This document shows, piece by piece, positions 40,488 through 49,349 of a DNA stretch of 58,961 bases; the stretch's first letter is position 1; each line of letters opens with the position of its first letter. Source of the stretch: Lachnospiraceae bacterium (GTDB lineage: Bacteria > Bacillota > Clostridia > Lachnospirales > Anaerotignaceae); assembly GCA_019422065.1 (NCBI GenBank), contig JAHZEA010000012.1, positions 1-58,961 on the forward strand, read 5' to 3'. Made by a program: the position numbers and the translations under genes. The notes beneath the pieces are model-generated. The model was not told where the DNA came from, ran no database searches, and saw only the letters and a list, made by a program, of their open reading frames with translations.

Positions 40488-41360
40488 TTAAATACCTCTG
40501 TAAATTTCCGGTCTAAACACGCCAGCCTTTTCAGCTTTTTCTATCTGCTCAAGCATTTTTTTGTTGTCTTTATTAAAAGTACCTTTTAATGGCACATAGT
40601 TTGAAGCATGGTTAGCTCTGAATATTGTACCTTCAGAGTCAACATTTTCTATAAATATTTTAAGTTCCTCCATTACCTCAACCGGGCCTAAAAGCTGGAA
40701 CTTGCCTGCCTGATAATCGTCATAAAGCTCTGTACCCGGCTCTACCATAAGTGTAAGAAAACCTACGTATTCCGGTTTTATAATGCTTATAAGCTTTGCA
40801 GAGTTAACTGCATGCTCTTTGAGCCTTTCTTTACCGCCAAGGCCTGATATAAGTGTAATAGAAACTATCATTCCTGCTTTTTTAAGCTTTAAGCCGGCTG
40901 TTGCTATTTCTTCAGATGTAACGCCTTTTTTAACATCTCTTAAAACAATGTCATCACCGCTTTCGGCACCCATATAAATCATGTCAAGGCCAGCGGCTTT
41001 AAGCTTGGCAAGCTCCTCGTCTGTTTTCATGTTTACATCTGCCGGCGCACCATATGCCGAAATTCTTTCACACTCAGGATAAAGCTCATGTATTTTATCA
41101 AGTATATAAAGCAAATCATCTGTTTTAACTATAAGGGCATCACCATCGGCAAGGAATATTCTCCTTACTTTATAGTCACGGTAATACTGTCTTGCGTCAA
41201 CTAAATCCGCTACAACTTCATCCAATTTTCTTACTCTGAACTGTTTGTCTTTAAACATTGCGCAGAAAGTACATTTATTTCTTGCGCATCCTATAGTAAG
41301 CTGTATTATAAGGCTTCCCGCCTCACTTGGCGGTCTGTAAACTGCTCCTTCATATCTCAT
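40488..41360 (-). CDS. Radical SAM protein, Elp3/coproporphyrinogen-oxidase-like
   Basis: A 290-residue radical SAM enzyme. The 4Fe-4S motif is CARNKCTFC (CX4CX2C, near residues 25-33), a spacing I know from a subgroup of uncharacterised Elp3-like proteins rather than the usual CX3CX2C. The barrel continues with RRIFLADGDALIVK, GLDMIYMGAESGDD (SAM-binding E) and VSITLISGLGGKE. The subgroup's substrates are unknown. It is first in the lepB operon; GAGGAG precedes the ATG. Family membership is firm; chemistry is not assigned. Confidence 0.88.
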   Translation of the reverse strand: MRYEGAVYRPPSEAGSLIIQLTIGCARNKCTFCAMFKDKQFRVRKLDEVVADLVDARQYYRDYKVRRIFLADGDALIVKTDDLLYILDKIHELYPECERISAYGAPADVNMKTDEELAKLKAAGLDMIYMGAESGDDIVLRDVKKGVTSEEIATAGLKLKKAGMIVSITLISGLGGKERLKEHAVNSAKLISIIKPEYVGFLTLMVEPGTELYDDYQAGKFQLLGPVEVMEELKIFIENVDSEGTIFRANHASNYVPLKGTFNKDNKKMLEQIEKAEKAGVFRPEIYRGI

Positions 41361-41445
41361 TTGTCATTTCTCCTCAATAATTATAATATAGTCAGCATAT
41401 ATTATAAATTTTAAATTGCCTTTTAGCAAGGCCAAATTAACTAAA

Positions 41446-41480
41446 CATAAAAAAAGCGCCGCTTTAAAACGGCGCTTTAA
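41446..41480 (-). terminator. Terminator after the large SLH gene
   Basis: AAAGCGCCG (41453-41461) pairs with CGGCGCTTT (41470-41478) around an 8-nt loop. A T-run follows on the minus strand. Confidence 0.88.
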
Positions 41481-41490
41481 AAACAAGGTG

Positions 41491-43845
41491 TTAAATTGTG
41501 TAAGCGTAAATTCTGTCTATAACGTGTTCGTCATTAAACTCAACTACTACATTATAGTCATTTTCGTAAAGATAATACAAACTGTAGAACTCTCTGAATG
41601 TATATTCTTGGCTTGTACCGTCAACACGTATTCTAAGTTCTTCATCATCTTCGTTTAAAACATTATAATCTTTAGTCTCTGTTTTGCCCTGTACTGATAT
41701 TACACCGTTTTTAATGTCCACAACTTTGCCTTCTGCCTCAGCAACATTTGCTGTTATAATATTTGCAAAACCATCAACTACAACTACATCGGCCTTTAAT
41801 ACTTCTCCGTTTTCAACATGCTTATAAATATCAGAAGCAGTAGCTTTTTCGCCGTTAATTGTAATTTCTGACTTATCGGAATATTCAACAGTATCATTCT
41901 TTATGTCAAACTTATCTTTTTCAACATTTTTAAGTGTTCCGATAAGTACATCATATTCGTCAAAGTCAACATAAACCGTTATTTTGCTTACTTCATCGTC
42001 TCTGTCCAAAGAAAGCTTAACTTCAGTAACATCTTTCTGATAAATGCTCTTTAAGTCATCAAGACTTTCAACATCGCCTGTGCCGAACTTAACATCAACA
42101 TCATCAGCTATAGGGTATTTCTTAGTAATGCCAGCCTGTGTTGTTATTTCTATGTAGTAATCTGAAAGGCTTGTTATCTGGCCGTAAAGATTGTCTATAA
42201 CTTCAAATTCAAGCTTTGTAACCTGTTTTTGTTTGTTAAGAACTGCTTTGCCTGTAAGGCCGTTGTCTTCATCATCCAAAAGTCTTATAACCTTTGAAAT
42301 TGTGCTTTCCTCACCATCTACCAAAACATAAACTTCGTCTGAAAAATTATAGCTGTCTGTACTTCCGTCTTCGGTATAGAATACAACTTTTTCGTCTGTA
42401 ACGTTTTTAATTGCTCCGCTTACAGTGCCGCCTTCAGAGTTTATTGTAATCGTTACATAAACAAGCTCACCGTCGTCATCTAATTCTGCTGTTACATTAA
42501 GTGAGTTGTATTCATCGGCTAAGTCTCTAATTTCAGCTATATTCTTTTTTTCACCTTCAAAATAGAACTTACATTCATTATCCCAGTTGTAAACCTTCTC
42601 GCTTCCGCCGCTTCTTTTAATAGTCATGTCGTCTTTTGAAACATCAGTTATTGTGCCAACAACTGTATTTTCTTCACCTATAACGGCTACATTTTCAGCA
42701 AGGCCGCTATTATTTACAGTTACGGCAACATCGCACTGAACGCCATTTTCTATAACTTTTGAAACGTCTTTATAAGATACAGGCTTTGCATTTAAAGTTA
42801 TAAGTGCCTGTGAAGCCAGTTTATACTCGTTTATAGCTCCGCTTTCAAGCTCAACTATAACTTTGTCTGAAAGCATATTAACAAGACTGCCTGAAATTTC
42901 GCCGGATTTCTCGCTTGCTTCTGTGCCGTCGCCTTTAGTTACAACGGCTAAAAGCACTTCTTCGTCTTTAGATACAACTGTTACTTTGTCGCCGTTTTCT
43001 ATATCAGTAAAGCTGTAATCCTTACCATTTGATGATGTTGGTGTGTCTTTATCGCCGCTGAAAACTTTTGTTGCGCCTGTATCATCAGTTTTAACAGTTA
43101 TAGTCTTTTGGCTTCCTTCTTCAGAAATACCCATAACTGTTCCTGTAACAGTTTCCATTCCGTCATCGGCAGTTTTACCGTTAATAACATTATATGTTTT
43201 AGTTACAATAACAGCCATTTCGGCACGGTTAATGTAGTTAGCCGGGTTAAAGTTAGAGTTATCATCGCCCATAAGTATTTTATTGTCTGCTAAAAGCGCA
43301 ACATACTCAAGAGCATCATCGTCTATTTTGTCTTTATCTTTAAATGAAACTTCTGTTGTTTCTTTTTTACCGTTTACTTTTTCCAATACTCTGCCGAATA
43401 CAACAGCCACATCTTCTCTTGTGGCGTAAATATCAGCTGATGAACCGGAAAATGCGGAAAGCTCGTCCTCAAGAACAATTTTGTTTTCAAGGCAGTATGC
43501 AGTAGCCTCGTAAGCCCACTGAGGTACTTTGTAAGAAGACATTGTTTTTTCCCATTTTTCTGTAACTTCATCAGACGGCTCTGCTTCTTTTGCAGATTTT
43601 AAAAGGTTATAAGCCATCTGCTCTGTTTCAAAAAATGTAACTTTATCTTTCGCCCTGAACAAATATGTACCGTCTGAATTTTCCTGACCTACCATTAAGC
43701 CTAATTCAGCCGCCTGTGATATATATACCTTTGCAGTTTCCCAAGGCACATCATTAGCGTCAGAAAACTTAATCTCAGCCATTGCAGGAACTGCCATAGA
43801 CGCACACAATGCCACAGCCAATAATGATACTGCTTTTCTTTTCAT
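41491..43845 (-). CDS. SLH-domain surface protein with repeated beta modules
   Basis: A 784-residue exported protein. The signal peptide is about 1-23 (cleavage near PAMAE). Three S-layer-homology-like units follow in residues 24-225: ISQAAELGLMVGQENSDGTY, YEATAYCLENKIVL and VALLADNKILMGDDNSNFNP. The remaining ~550 residues contain repeated acidic beta modules with a recurring form such as VVGTITDVSKDDMTI, VSGAIKNVTDEKVVFY and LIGTLKNVEKDKFDI. They are Asp/Glu-rich, as in calcium-stabilised surface proteins. An S-layer or cell-wall structural role is likely. AAGGAGGGA precedes the ATG. It is monocistronic. Confidence 0.85.
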   Translation of the reverse strand: MKRKAVSLLAVALCASMAVPAMAEIKFSDANDVPWETAKVYISQAAELGLMVGQENSDGTYLFRAKDKVTFFETEQMAYNLLKSAKEAEPSDEVTEKWEKTMSSYKVPQWAYEATAYCLENKIVLEDELSAFSGSSADIYATREDVAVVFGRVLEKVNGKKETTEVSFKDKDKIDDDALEYVALLADNKILMGDDNSNFNPANYINRAEMAVIVTKTYNVINGKTADDGMETVTGTVMGISEEGSQKTITVKTDDTGATKVFSGDKDTPTSSNGKDYSFTDIENGDKVTVVSKDEEVLLAVVTKGDGTEASEKSGEISGSLVNMLSDKVIVELESGAINEYKLASQALITLNAKPVSYKDVSKVIENGVQCDVAVTVNNSGLAENVAVIGEENTVVGTITDVSKDDMTIKRSGGSEKVYNWDNECKFYFEGEKKNIAEIRDLADEYNSLNVTAELDDDGELVYVTITINSEGGTVSGAIKNVTDEKVVFYTEDGSTDSYNFSDEVYVLVDGEESTISKVIRLLDDEDNGLTGKAVLNKQKQVTKLEFEVIDNLYGQITSLSDYYIEITTQAGITKKYPIADDVDVKFGTGDVESLDDLKSIYQKDVTEVKLSLDRDDEVSKITVYVDFDEYDVLIGTLKNVEKDKFDIKNDTVEYSDKSEITINGEKATASDIYKHVENGEVLKADVVVVDGFANIITANVAEAEGKVVDIKNGVISVQGKTETKDYNVLNEDDEELRIRVDGTSQEYTFREFYSLYYLYENDYNVVVEFNDEHVIDRIYAYTI

Positions 43846-44036
43846 ACTTTATCCCTCCTTAAAATACAAATAAGCAAAAATCTGTTTAGTTAAATTTTAT
43901 CATATAAAGTAAAAAAATAACAGTATTATGATATAAAATAATATTAATTTCATAAACCGCAGACAATAGTATAAGTTTAGCAATTACTTAAATACATTTA
44001 ATAAATACGGTTTAAATTTATTGAAGTTTTAAATAA

Positions 44037-44204
44037 TTACCACATATCCTGAGTAAAATCGTCTATTACATCTTCAGCCTTGTTCATTAATTTTTTGCCC
44101 TTGCGCATTACTTTTTTTCTGTCTGAATTACTCATACACATTAAAGTATAGCCTGCCGCCGCTATAGCTGAACCCATTACAAGACCTGACATAAATTTAT
44201 TCAT
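44037..44204 (-). CDS. Small YtxH-like membrane-associated protein (55 aa)
   Basis: A short gene encoding 55 residues. Residues 1-23 form a Gly/Ala-rich hydrophobic segment (FMSGLVMGSAIAAAGYTLM), followed by a basic, amphipathic helix (DRKKVMRKGKKLMNKAEDVI) and an acidic end. This layout resembles YtxH-type general-stress proteins in Firmicutes. The Shine-Dalgarno AGGGAGG lies eight bases before ATG 44204, which is strong support for a real gene. It lies between the large SLH gene and addA, on the same strand. Confidence 0.75.
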   Translation of the reverse strand: MNKFMSGLVMGSAIAAAGYTLMCMSNSDRKKVMRKGKKLMNKAEDVIDDFTQDMW

Positions 44205-44271
44205 ATAAAAAACCTCCCTTAAAACTGTCTGCGGCAGATTTAGTATTTAACATAAGCCTTTTTTTATACTG

Positions 44272-44317
44272 TAAAAAAACGCCCCTTAAAAGCCTTTAAG
44301 CTTAAAAGCGGCGTTTA
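44272..44317 (-). terminator. Terminator after addA
   Basis: AAACGCC (44277-44283) pairs with GGCGTTT (44310-44316), with an inner AAGC/GCTT stem. Seven T residues follow on the minus strand. Confidence 0.8.
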
Positions 44318-44321
44318 TAAA

Positions 44322-47300
44322 TTAAATTTTAATTTCTTTTAAAGCATACAGCGAAAAAATATAAACATCGTTAATTTCACAATTTAAAGCCCTTTGTGCG
44401 GCTAATTTATAAAGCCTTAACTGAACCGAATATTTATGTTTTAAATCTTCTTCTTTGCCCCGCGGAACATAGTCTGTTTTATAATCCACAAGCACAAACT
44501 TGTCTTTTTCCTTAAAAATACAGTCAATCATTCCATGAACCAGTATTTTTTCGGTATTTTCGGCATATTTTTCATCCTCAAAAATTTCATAAGGTGTCAG
44601 TTCCATGGCAAAAGGTTTTTCTTTGTATACTAAATCTGATTTTAATATACGCTTATATAAATCACTTTGAGTAAAGCCGTAAATACTGTTTATATTTACG
44701 CTTTCTCCTTCCTTGTCCGAAATTATGCCTTTTGAAACCAGTGTACTAACAACACTTTTTATATCGTCTTTTGTATAGTTTAAACTAAAGTCCATGTTTT
44801 CAAGCACACTGTGAACAGCAGTACCTTTTCGTGAAGGGGTTACATCTTCTGTTTGACTTAAAAACTCCGGCTTTTCAAATCTATTTAAGTTGTAAAGCTT
44901 ACTGTCTTTATAGTCCGATTCCATGCTTTCCATTATTCTTTTTACTTCGGAAACATATAAATTAGCCGGGAATTTTTCTTTTGCCGCATTAATACCACAT
45001 ATATTTTCAACATCTATTTTTAGTGTTTCTTTTTCTTCTTCTAAATCCGAGAGAAGAATGTCGTATTTTTCAACAGCTTTGTTTTTAGGTATAACATTAA
45101 TCTTCCAAACTGATTTATCATTAAATAAATCTGTATTTCCAGCATCTGAGCAAAAATCGCCTAAAACCGCGCCGCATCTGTGACGCACAAGGCATGAGCC
45201 TATCCAATCCAAAAAAGATGAAGCTTTAACCACCGAGTAATACGGCAGTTTACGTTCACTGTTTAAAGCACTTATAGACCATAAAGCGCATTTCTGACTT
45301 ATACTCTTTACAGTACCTGTTATAAAAAGTTTTTCTTTAGCACGGGTCATAGCCACGTAAAGCACACGCATTTCCTCAGCGGCGCTTTCATGCTTAAGCA
45401 TATCAGATACTATATTTTTTGATAAAGCCGGATACTCTGCCCTTTTTTCTAAATCGGTATAGTCGCACACAATTCCGGCCTTAGTATGCAGAAGAACTTT
45501 TGATGTTAAATCGTTTTTATTAAAACTTCCGCCTGTGCCGCATAAGAAAACAACCGGAAATTCAAGGCCTTTGCTTTTATGCACTGTCATTATTCGCACT
45601 ACTTCTGCCTTATCCCCTGTTATTTTGGCGCCGCCGAAATCAGAGCCTGTACTTTGAAGCCTTTGTATATACCTTATAAAATTAAACAGGCCTTTAAAGT
45701 TGTTTTTTTCAAGCTCATGGGCTTTTTCAATAAGCATTATTAAATTAGCCTGTTTTAAAGCGCCGCCTTTTAATGCCCCAACATAATCATAATGTCCTGT
45801 TACATTATAAATATCCCAAATTATATCGCCTACTGTTTCAAAAGGTGCTTCTTTTTTCCACTTTTCTATATCACCGAAAAACTTTTGGATTTTTTCCTTT
45901 AGGCCTTCATCGCTTCCGTTTGAAGCATACTCTTTTACGGCATCGTAAAAATCAAGACTTTGACTTTCCATACGTATTTTTAAAAGCTCGTCGTCAGTAA
46001 CGCCATAATACGGCAGTTTAAGACTTGCCGCAAGAGGTATGTCCTGCTTTGAGTTGTCAATAACGCTTAAAAGGCTTAACACATCGGAAATCTCTTTACG
46101 CTCAAAATATTTTTCGGCGTTGTCCATGTAATAAGGTATCATCTGTTCATCAAGAGCATCTCTTGCCGCCTGACCCCAGTTTTTAATTTTACGTGTTATA
46201 ATAGCTATATCAGAATACCTGACAGGCCTTGATGTTTCGCTCTTAATATCACAAACCTCAAAGCCGCTGTCTATAAGCTCACGAATTTTTTTAGACACAA
46301 AACTCATTTCAGCCTGAGCCGATGAAATATCGTCCAGCTCCTCGTCGTCTGTTTCGGAATTTTTTTCTATAATGTCAACCTCAACAGCCATGTCGCTGTT
46401 TTCAGGATATTTGGCTCCGGGGTAAAGGTATGATTTTTCTGTATAGTCCATTTCTCCGGCTTCTTTTGTCATAATCTGGCTGAATATAAAATTTGTGGCA
46501 TAAAGCACTTCTTTTCGGCTTCTGAAATTTTGAAACAAGTCTATTTTTATCTGGCTTCCGCTTTCTTTGTAACTGTTGTATTTTTCAAGAAATATCCCCG
46601 GCTCCGCCTGACGGAAACGGTATATACTCTGCTTAACATCGCCAACCATAAACCTGTTATTTGCTTTTTGGCCTTTGCCGCTTAAAGCATAAAGTATCAT
46701 TTCCTGAACCGGATTGCTGTCCTGATACTCATCAGTCATAATCTCATAATATTTCTTTTGAAGGCTTAAAGCCTCCGGCGATGGAACAAATTCCCCGTTT
46801 TTTTCTTCTATAAGTATTTTTAGAGCAAAATGCTCCAAATCGTTAAAGTCTGCTATGTTCCTTTCACGTTTTGCCTCGGCGTATTTTTGTGAAAAATCCT
46901 TAACAAGAATACAAAGCTCATTTATAACACTGCCTGTTTTTAAAACTGTTTTAATTTCACTTTCCAAACTTGTAAAAAAGAATTTTTCCTTTAATTCGCC
47001 TATACTCTTTTTAACTGTTTCTCTTAAATTTTTGATTGTTTCTGCCAAAGCTTTATCATCGTTTTTGCCTGCCCGGCCTATTGGGCCAAATGAAAGGGCT
47101 GAAATGTACTGACTTAATTTTTCAAAGTCATTTTCGGCATATTCTTTAATTTTGGATATATTCTCCAAATCAGCCGAAAGAGCTTTTGCATAAGAGGCCG
47201 GGCCGCCGTTATAGGCTAAATTAAGGGCTTTATCAATATATTTAAGACACTCATCAGCCTCAAAAGCACATCTCTTTTTTATATACTCTCCCCAGAAAGT

Positions 47301-47927
47301 TTCGCCAAAATCACTTTGGGAATCAAAGTCATACTTTTGGCATGCACCATCAAGAAATTTTTCCGGAAAAGGCATGCTTTGTATAAACGAATGAACAGTA
47401 AGTACAATATCCTTAAGACCGCTGTCTGACAGACTCTGACCGAATGTTTCCACAAGCTTAAGAAAGCCTTCGTTATTTTCACTGCCGTATTTTTCCTCAA
47501 AAAGTTCGTCTAAAACAGTGCCTTTAATAATCTCGCACTCGTTTTCGTCAGCTATCCTAAAATCCGGGTCTATATTAAGCTTTGTATAGTTTTCACGCAC
47601 GGTTTTCATACAGAAAGAATGAATAGTTGTTATATCTGCATGATTAATAAGCGCTATCTGCCTTGATACATGCTCATCTGCGCCTTCTTCAACAGCTTTT
47701 GCAAGTGCCTTTAATATTCTCTCACGCATTTCAGAAGCTGCAGCACTTGTAAAAGTTACAACAAGCAGATTATCAATATCAACAGGTGTTTGATTTTCTG
47801 TTATAATTTTTATAATTCTCTCAACAAGAACGGCCGTTTTACCGCTTCCGGCTGATGCCGAAACTATAATATCACAATTCCTTGTATCTATGGCTTTTTT
47901 CTGTTCATCAGTAAAGACCGTTCCCAT
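44322..47927 (-). CDS. addA: Helicase-exonuclease AddA subunit
   Basis: The ATP-dependent helicase/nuclease subunit that, with AddB, resects double-strand breaks for recombination, equivalent to RecBCD. The UvrD-like motor begins with TDEQKKAIDTRNCDIIVSAS and Walker A SAGSGKT. Later motifs include YQDSNPVQEMIL, VGDVKQSIYRFRQAEP, VRIMTVHKSKGLEFPVVFL and VAMTRAKEKL. The C-terminal RecB-type nuclease has GMIDCIFKEKDKFVLVDYKT. The length of 1,201 residues is normal. The usual neighbour addB is not here; an unrelated 200-residue gene lies three bases upstream and the his operon follows beyond. AddB is presumably elsewhere. Confidence 0.95.
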   Translation of the reverse strand: MGTVFTDEQKKAIDTRNCDIIVSASAGSGKTAVLVERIIKIITENQTPVDIDNLLVVTFTSAAASEMRERILKALAKAVEEGADEHVSRQIALINHADITTIHSFCMKTVRENYTKLNIDPDFRIADENECEIIKGTVLDELFEEKYGSENNEGFLKLVETFGQSLSDSGLKDIVLTVHSFIQSMPFPEKFLDGACQKYDFDSQSDFGETFWGEYIKKRCAFEADECLKYIDKALNLAYNGGPASYAKALSADLENISKIKEYAENDFEKLSQYISALSFGPIGRAGKNDDKALAETIKNLRETVKKSIGELKEKFFFTSLESEIKTVLKTGSVINELCILVKDFSQKYAEAKRERNIADFNDLEHFALKILIEEKNGEFVPSPEALSLQKKYYEIMTDEYQDSNPVQEMILYALSGKGQKANNRFMVGDVKQSIYRFRQAEPGIFLEKYNSYKESGSQIKIDLFQNFRSRKEVLYATNFIFSQIMTKEAGEMDYTEKSYLYPGAKYPENSDMAVEVDIIEKNSETDDEELDDISSAQAEMSFVSKKIRELIDSGFEVCDIKSETSRPVRYSDIAIITRKIKNWGQAARDALDEQMIPYYMDNAEKYFERKEISDVLSLLSVIDNSKQDIPLAASLKLPYYGVTDDELLKIRMESQSLDFYDAVKEYASNGSDEGLKEKIQKFFGDIEKWKKEAPFETVGDIIWDIYNVTGHYDYVGALKGGALKQANLIMLIEKAHELEKNNFKGLFNFIRYIQRLQSTGSDFGGAKITGDKAEVVRIMTVHKSKGLEFPVVFLCGTGGSFNKNDLTSKVLLHTKAGIVCDYTDLEKRAEYPALSKNIVSDMLKHESAAEEMRVLYVAMTRAKEKLFITGTVKSISQKCALWSISALNSERKLPYYSVVKASSFLDWIGSCLVRHRCGAVLGDFCSDAGNTDLFNDKSVWKINVIPKNKAVEKYDILLSDLEEEKETLKIDVENICGINAAKEKFPANLYVSEVKRIMESMESDYKDSKLYNLNRFEKPEFLSQTEDVTPSRKGTAVHSVLENMDFSLNYTKDDIKSVVSTLVSKGIISDKEGESVNINSIYGFTQSDLYKRILKSDLVYKEKPFAMELTPYEIFEDEKYAENTEKILVHGMIDCIFKEKDKFVLVDYKTDYVPRGKEEDLKHKYSVQLRLYKLAAQRALNCEINDVYIFSLYALKEIKI

Positions 47928-47930
47928 TTT

Positions 47931-48533
47931 TTATGCCCCCGCTGCTTGGTTTAAACTTGATAACTTAATTCTTCTGTTAATTGAAATATATTCCGAAAAA
48001 TATTTCAGAAATGTTTTAAAAGAATTATAGCAGAAGTTTTCCAAAAAGGCTATTGCGAATATATTTGTTTCCTCCCTGCCAAACATATATTTAAGTGCTG
48101 TTTTTGAAAAAGCGTCAGGAAACTGTTTTGGAAAAGACATTCGGTATTTATACAGTATCTCAAAAAGCTTTTTCTCACTTTCTTCCAGCTCAAAAACTTT
48201 ATAAAAGCATACGCTGACTACATAAAAATCAAGTTTATCGCGTTTCTTTGCCAGCATTTGTATTGTGTGGTGCATTGCCATAATTTTGAAAAATCTGCGT
48301 TTTCTTTCGCTATCCATATAAGGCATATATTTATTAAATACATTACTCCTGCAATAAGTGCCGCAAAAGCTCTCCTGAGCGTCTATTGCCGCAAATTCCG
48401 CCATAAGCGCAAAAAAGGCACTGCAAAAGCTGTTTGAAAGCTCAGCTGATTTTTTTACATAACCTTCCCTTATCTTATCCATTTCCTCCATAAACCGGAG
48501 TTTCTCCTCTGTGCCGTTGCTTAAAATTTTCAT
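47931..48533 (-). CDS. Uncharacterised helical protein upstream of addA
   Basis: A 200-residue soluble protein, mostly helical and rich in Phe, Lys and Glu (AFFALMAEFAAIDAQESF, LEESEKKLFEILYKYRMSF). It has no signal or clear transmembrane segment and no motif I recognise. ATG 48533 is preceded by GGAGGGG nine bases upstream; the longer frame to 48572 lacks a site. It ends three bases before addA, so the two are cotranscribed and probably translationally coupled. Seven Cys residues are scattered, including CGTYC. A link to DNA repair is only inferred from position. Confidence 0.65.
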   Translation of the reverse strand: MKILSNGTEEKLRFMEEMDKIREGYVKKSAELSNSFCSAFFALMAEFAAIDAQESFCGTYCRSNVFNKYMPYMDSERKRRFFKIMAMHHTIQMLAKKRDKLDFYVVSVCFYKVFELEESEKKLFEILYKYRMSFPKQFPDAFSKTALKYMFGREETNIFAIAFLENFCYNSFKTFLKYFSEYISINRRIKLSSLNQAAGA

Positions 48534-48630
48534 TGCCCAAAACCCCTCCACTAAAATTTTAAACCATAGCATTACTTCAAAACAAAGGGTTTCGTATACA
48601 AAATTATTTCAATAATCGGCTTTATGGAAC

Positions 48631-48666
48631 AAAAAAAGACTTCCATATTTTTAAATACGGAAGCCT
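48631..48666 (-). terminator. Terminator after the his operon
   Basis: On the minus strand CTTCC...GGAAG forms a hairpin (48637-48666) with an inner CCGTATTT/AAATATGG stem. A run of seven T follows. It separates hisE from the gene at 48533. Confidence 0.85.
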
Positions 48667-48674
48667 TAAATAAA

Positions 48675-49004
48675 TTAAATTTCGCCTCTTGTATTAAACT
48701 TTTTAAGGTTGCCCTCTTTAAGCTCTCTTTTGGCCAATTCCGAAAATACATCGTCCCAAGTAATGCCCTGTTCTTCCATAAGCACTGAAAGATGATACAT
48801 TAAATCACAAATTTCGTAAACAGTTTCGCTTTTTACACCATTTTTGGCCGCTATAACTGTTTCGGTGCACTCCTCGCCTACTTTTTTAAGTATTTTATCA
48901 ATACCTTTTTCCATAAGGTAGTTTGTATAAGAGCCTTCCTTTGGGTTCTTTTTTCTGTCCTCTATTACTTCATAAAGTGCGTATAAAACTTTGGAATAAT
49001 CCAT
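48675..49004 (-). CDS. hisE: Phosphoribosyl-ATP pyrophosphatase
   Basis: The second step of histidine synthesis, hydrolysing PR-ATP to PR-AMP. The 109-residue all-alpha protein is a stand-alone HisE with the MazG-like motif GKEE-type text read here as GEECTETVIAAKNG, then EICDLMYHLSVLMEEQGI. KNPKEGSYTNYLMEKG is the family N-terminal block. It overlaps the hisI stop by one base, so translation is coupled. It is the last gene of the operon. Confidence 0.95.
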   Translation of the reverse strand: MDYSKVLYALYEVIEDRKKNPKEGSYTNYLMEKGIDKILKKVGEECTETVIAAKNGVKSETVYEICDLMYHLSVLMEEQGITWDDVFSELAKRELKEGNLKKFNTRGEI

Positions 49005-49339
49005 TAAAGTACCTCTTTTCCGTTAACATCTCTGTAAAAACAGCTTCTTTTGCCGGTGTGACATGCTGCGCCTATCTGGTCAACTTTAATTAAAAGCGCA
49101 TCGCTGTCACAGTCGAAATATATTTCCTTAACTATTTGAAAATGCCCTGATGTATCACCTTTATGCCAAAGTTCCTGTCTGCTGCGTGAGTAATAATAGC
49201 AAGTACCTTCTTTTACAGTACGTTCAACAGCTTCCTTATTGGCATAAGCCAGCATTAAAACCTGATTGTTTTTATAATCCTGAGCAATTACAGGTATAAG
49301 TCCTTTTTCGTCATATTTTAAACTATCTGCAAAACCCAT
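49004..49339 (-). CDS. hisI: Phosphoribosyl-AMP cyclohydrolase
   Basis: The third step of histidine synthesis, opening the purine ring of PR-AMP. The 111-residue protein carries SRQELWHKGDTSGHFQ, the metal-binding DCDSDALLIKV, and GAACHTGKRSCFYR, all signature blocks with the zinc cysteines. It is encoded separately from hisE, unlike the fused form in enterobacteria. AAGGAG lies before the ATG, 10 bp past the hisF end. Confidence 0.96.
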   Translation of the reverse strand: MGFADSLKYDEKGLIPVIAQDYKNNQVLMLAYANKEAVERTVKEGTCYYYSRSRQELWHKGDTSGHFQIVKEIYFDCDSDALLIKVDQIGAACHTGKRSCFYRDVNGKEVL

Positions 49340-49349
49340 TGTTTTCTCC

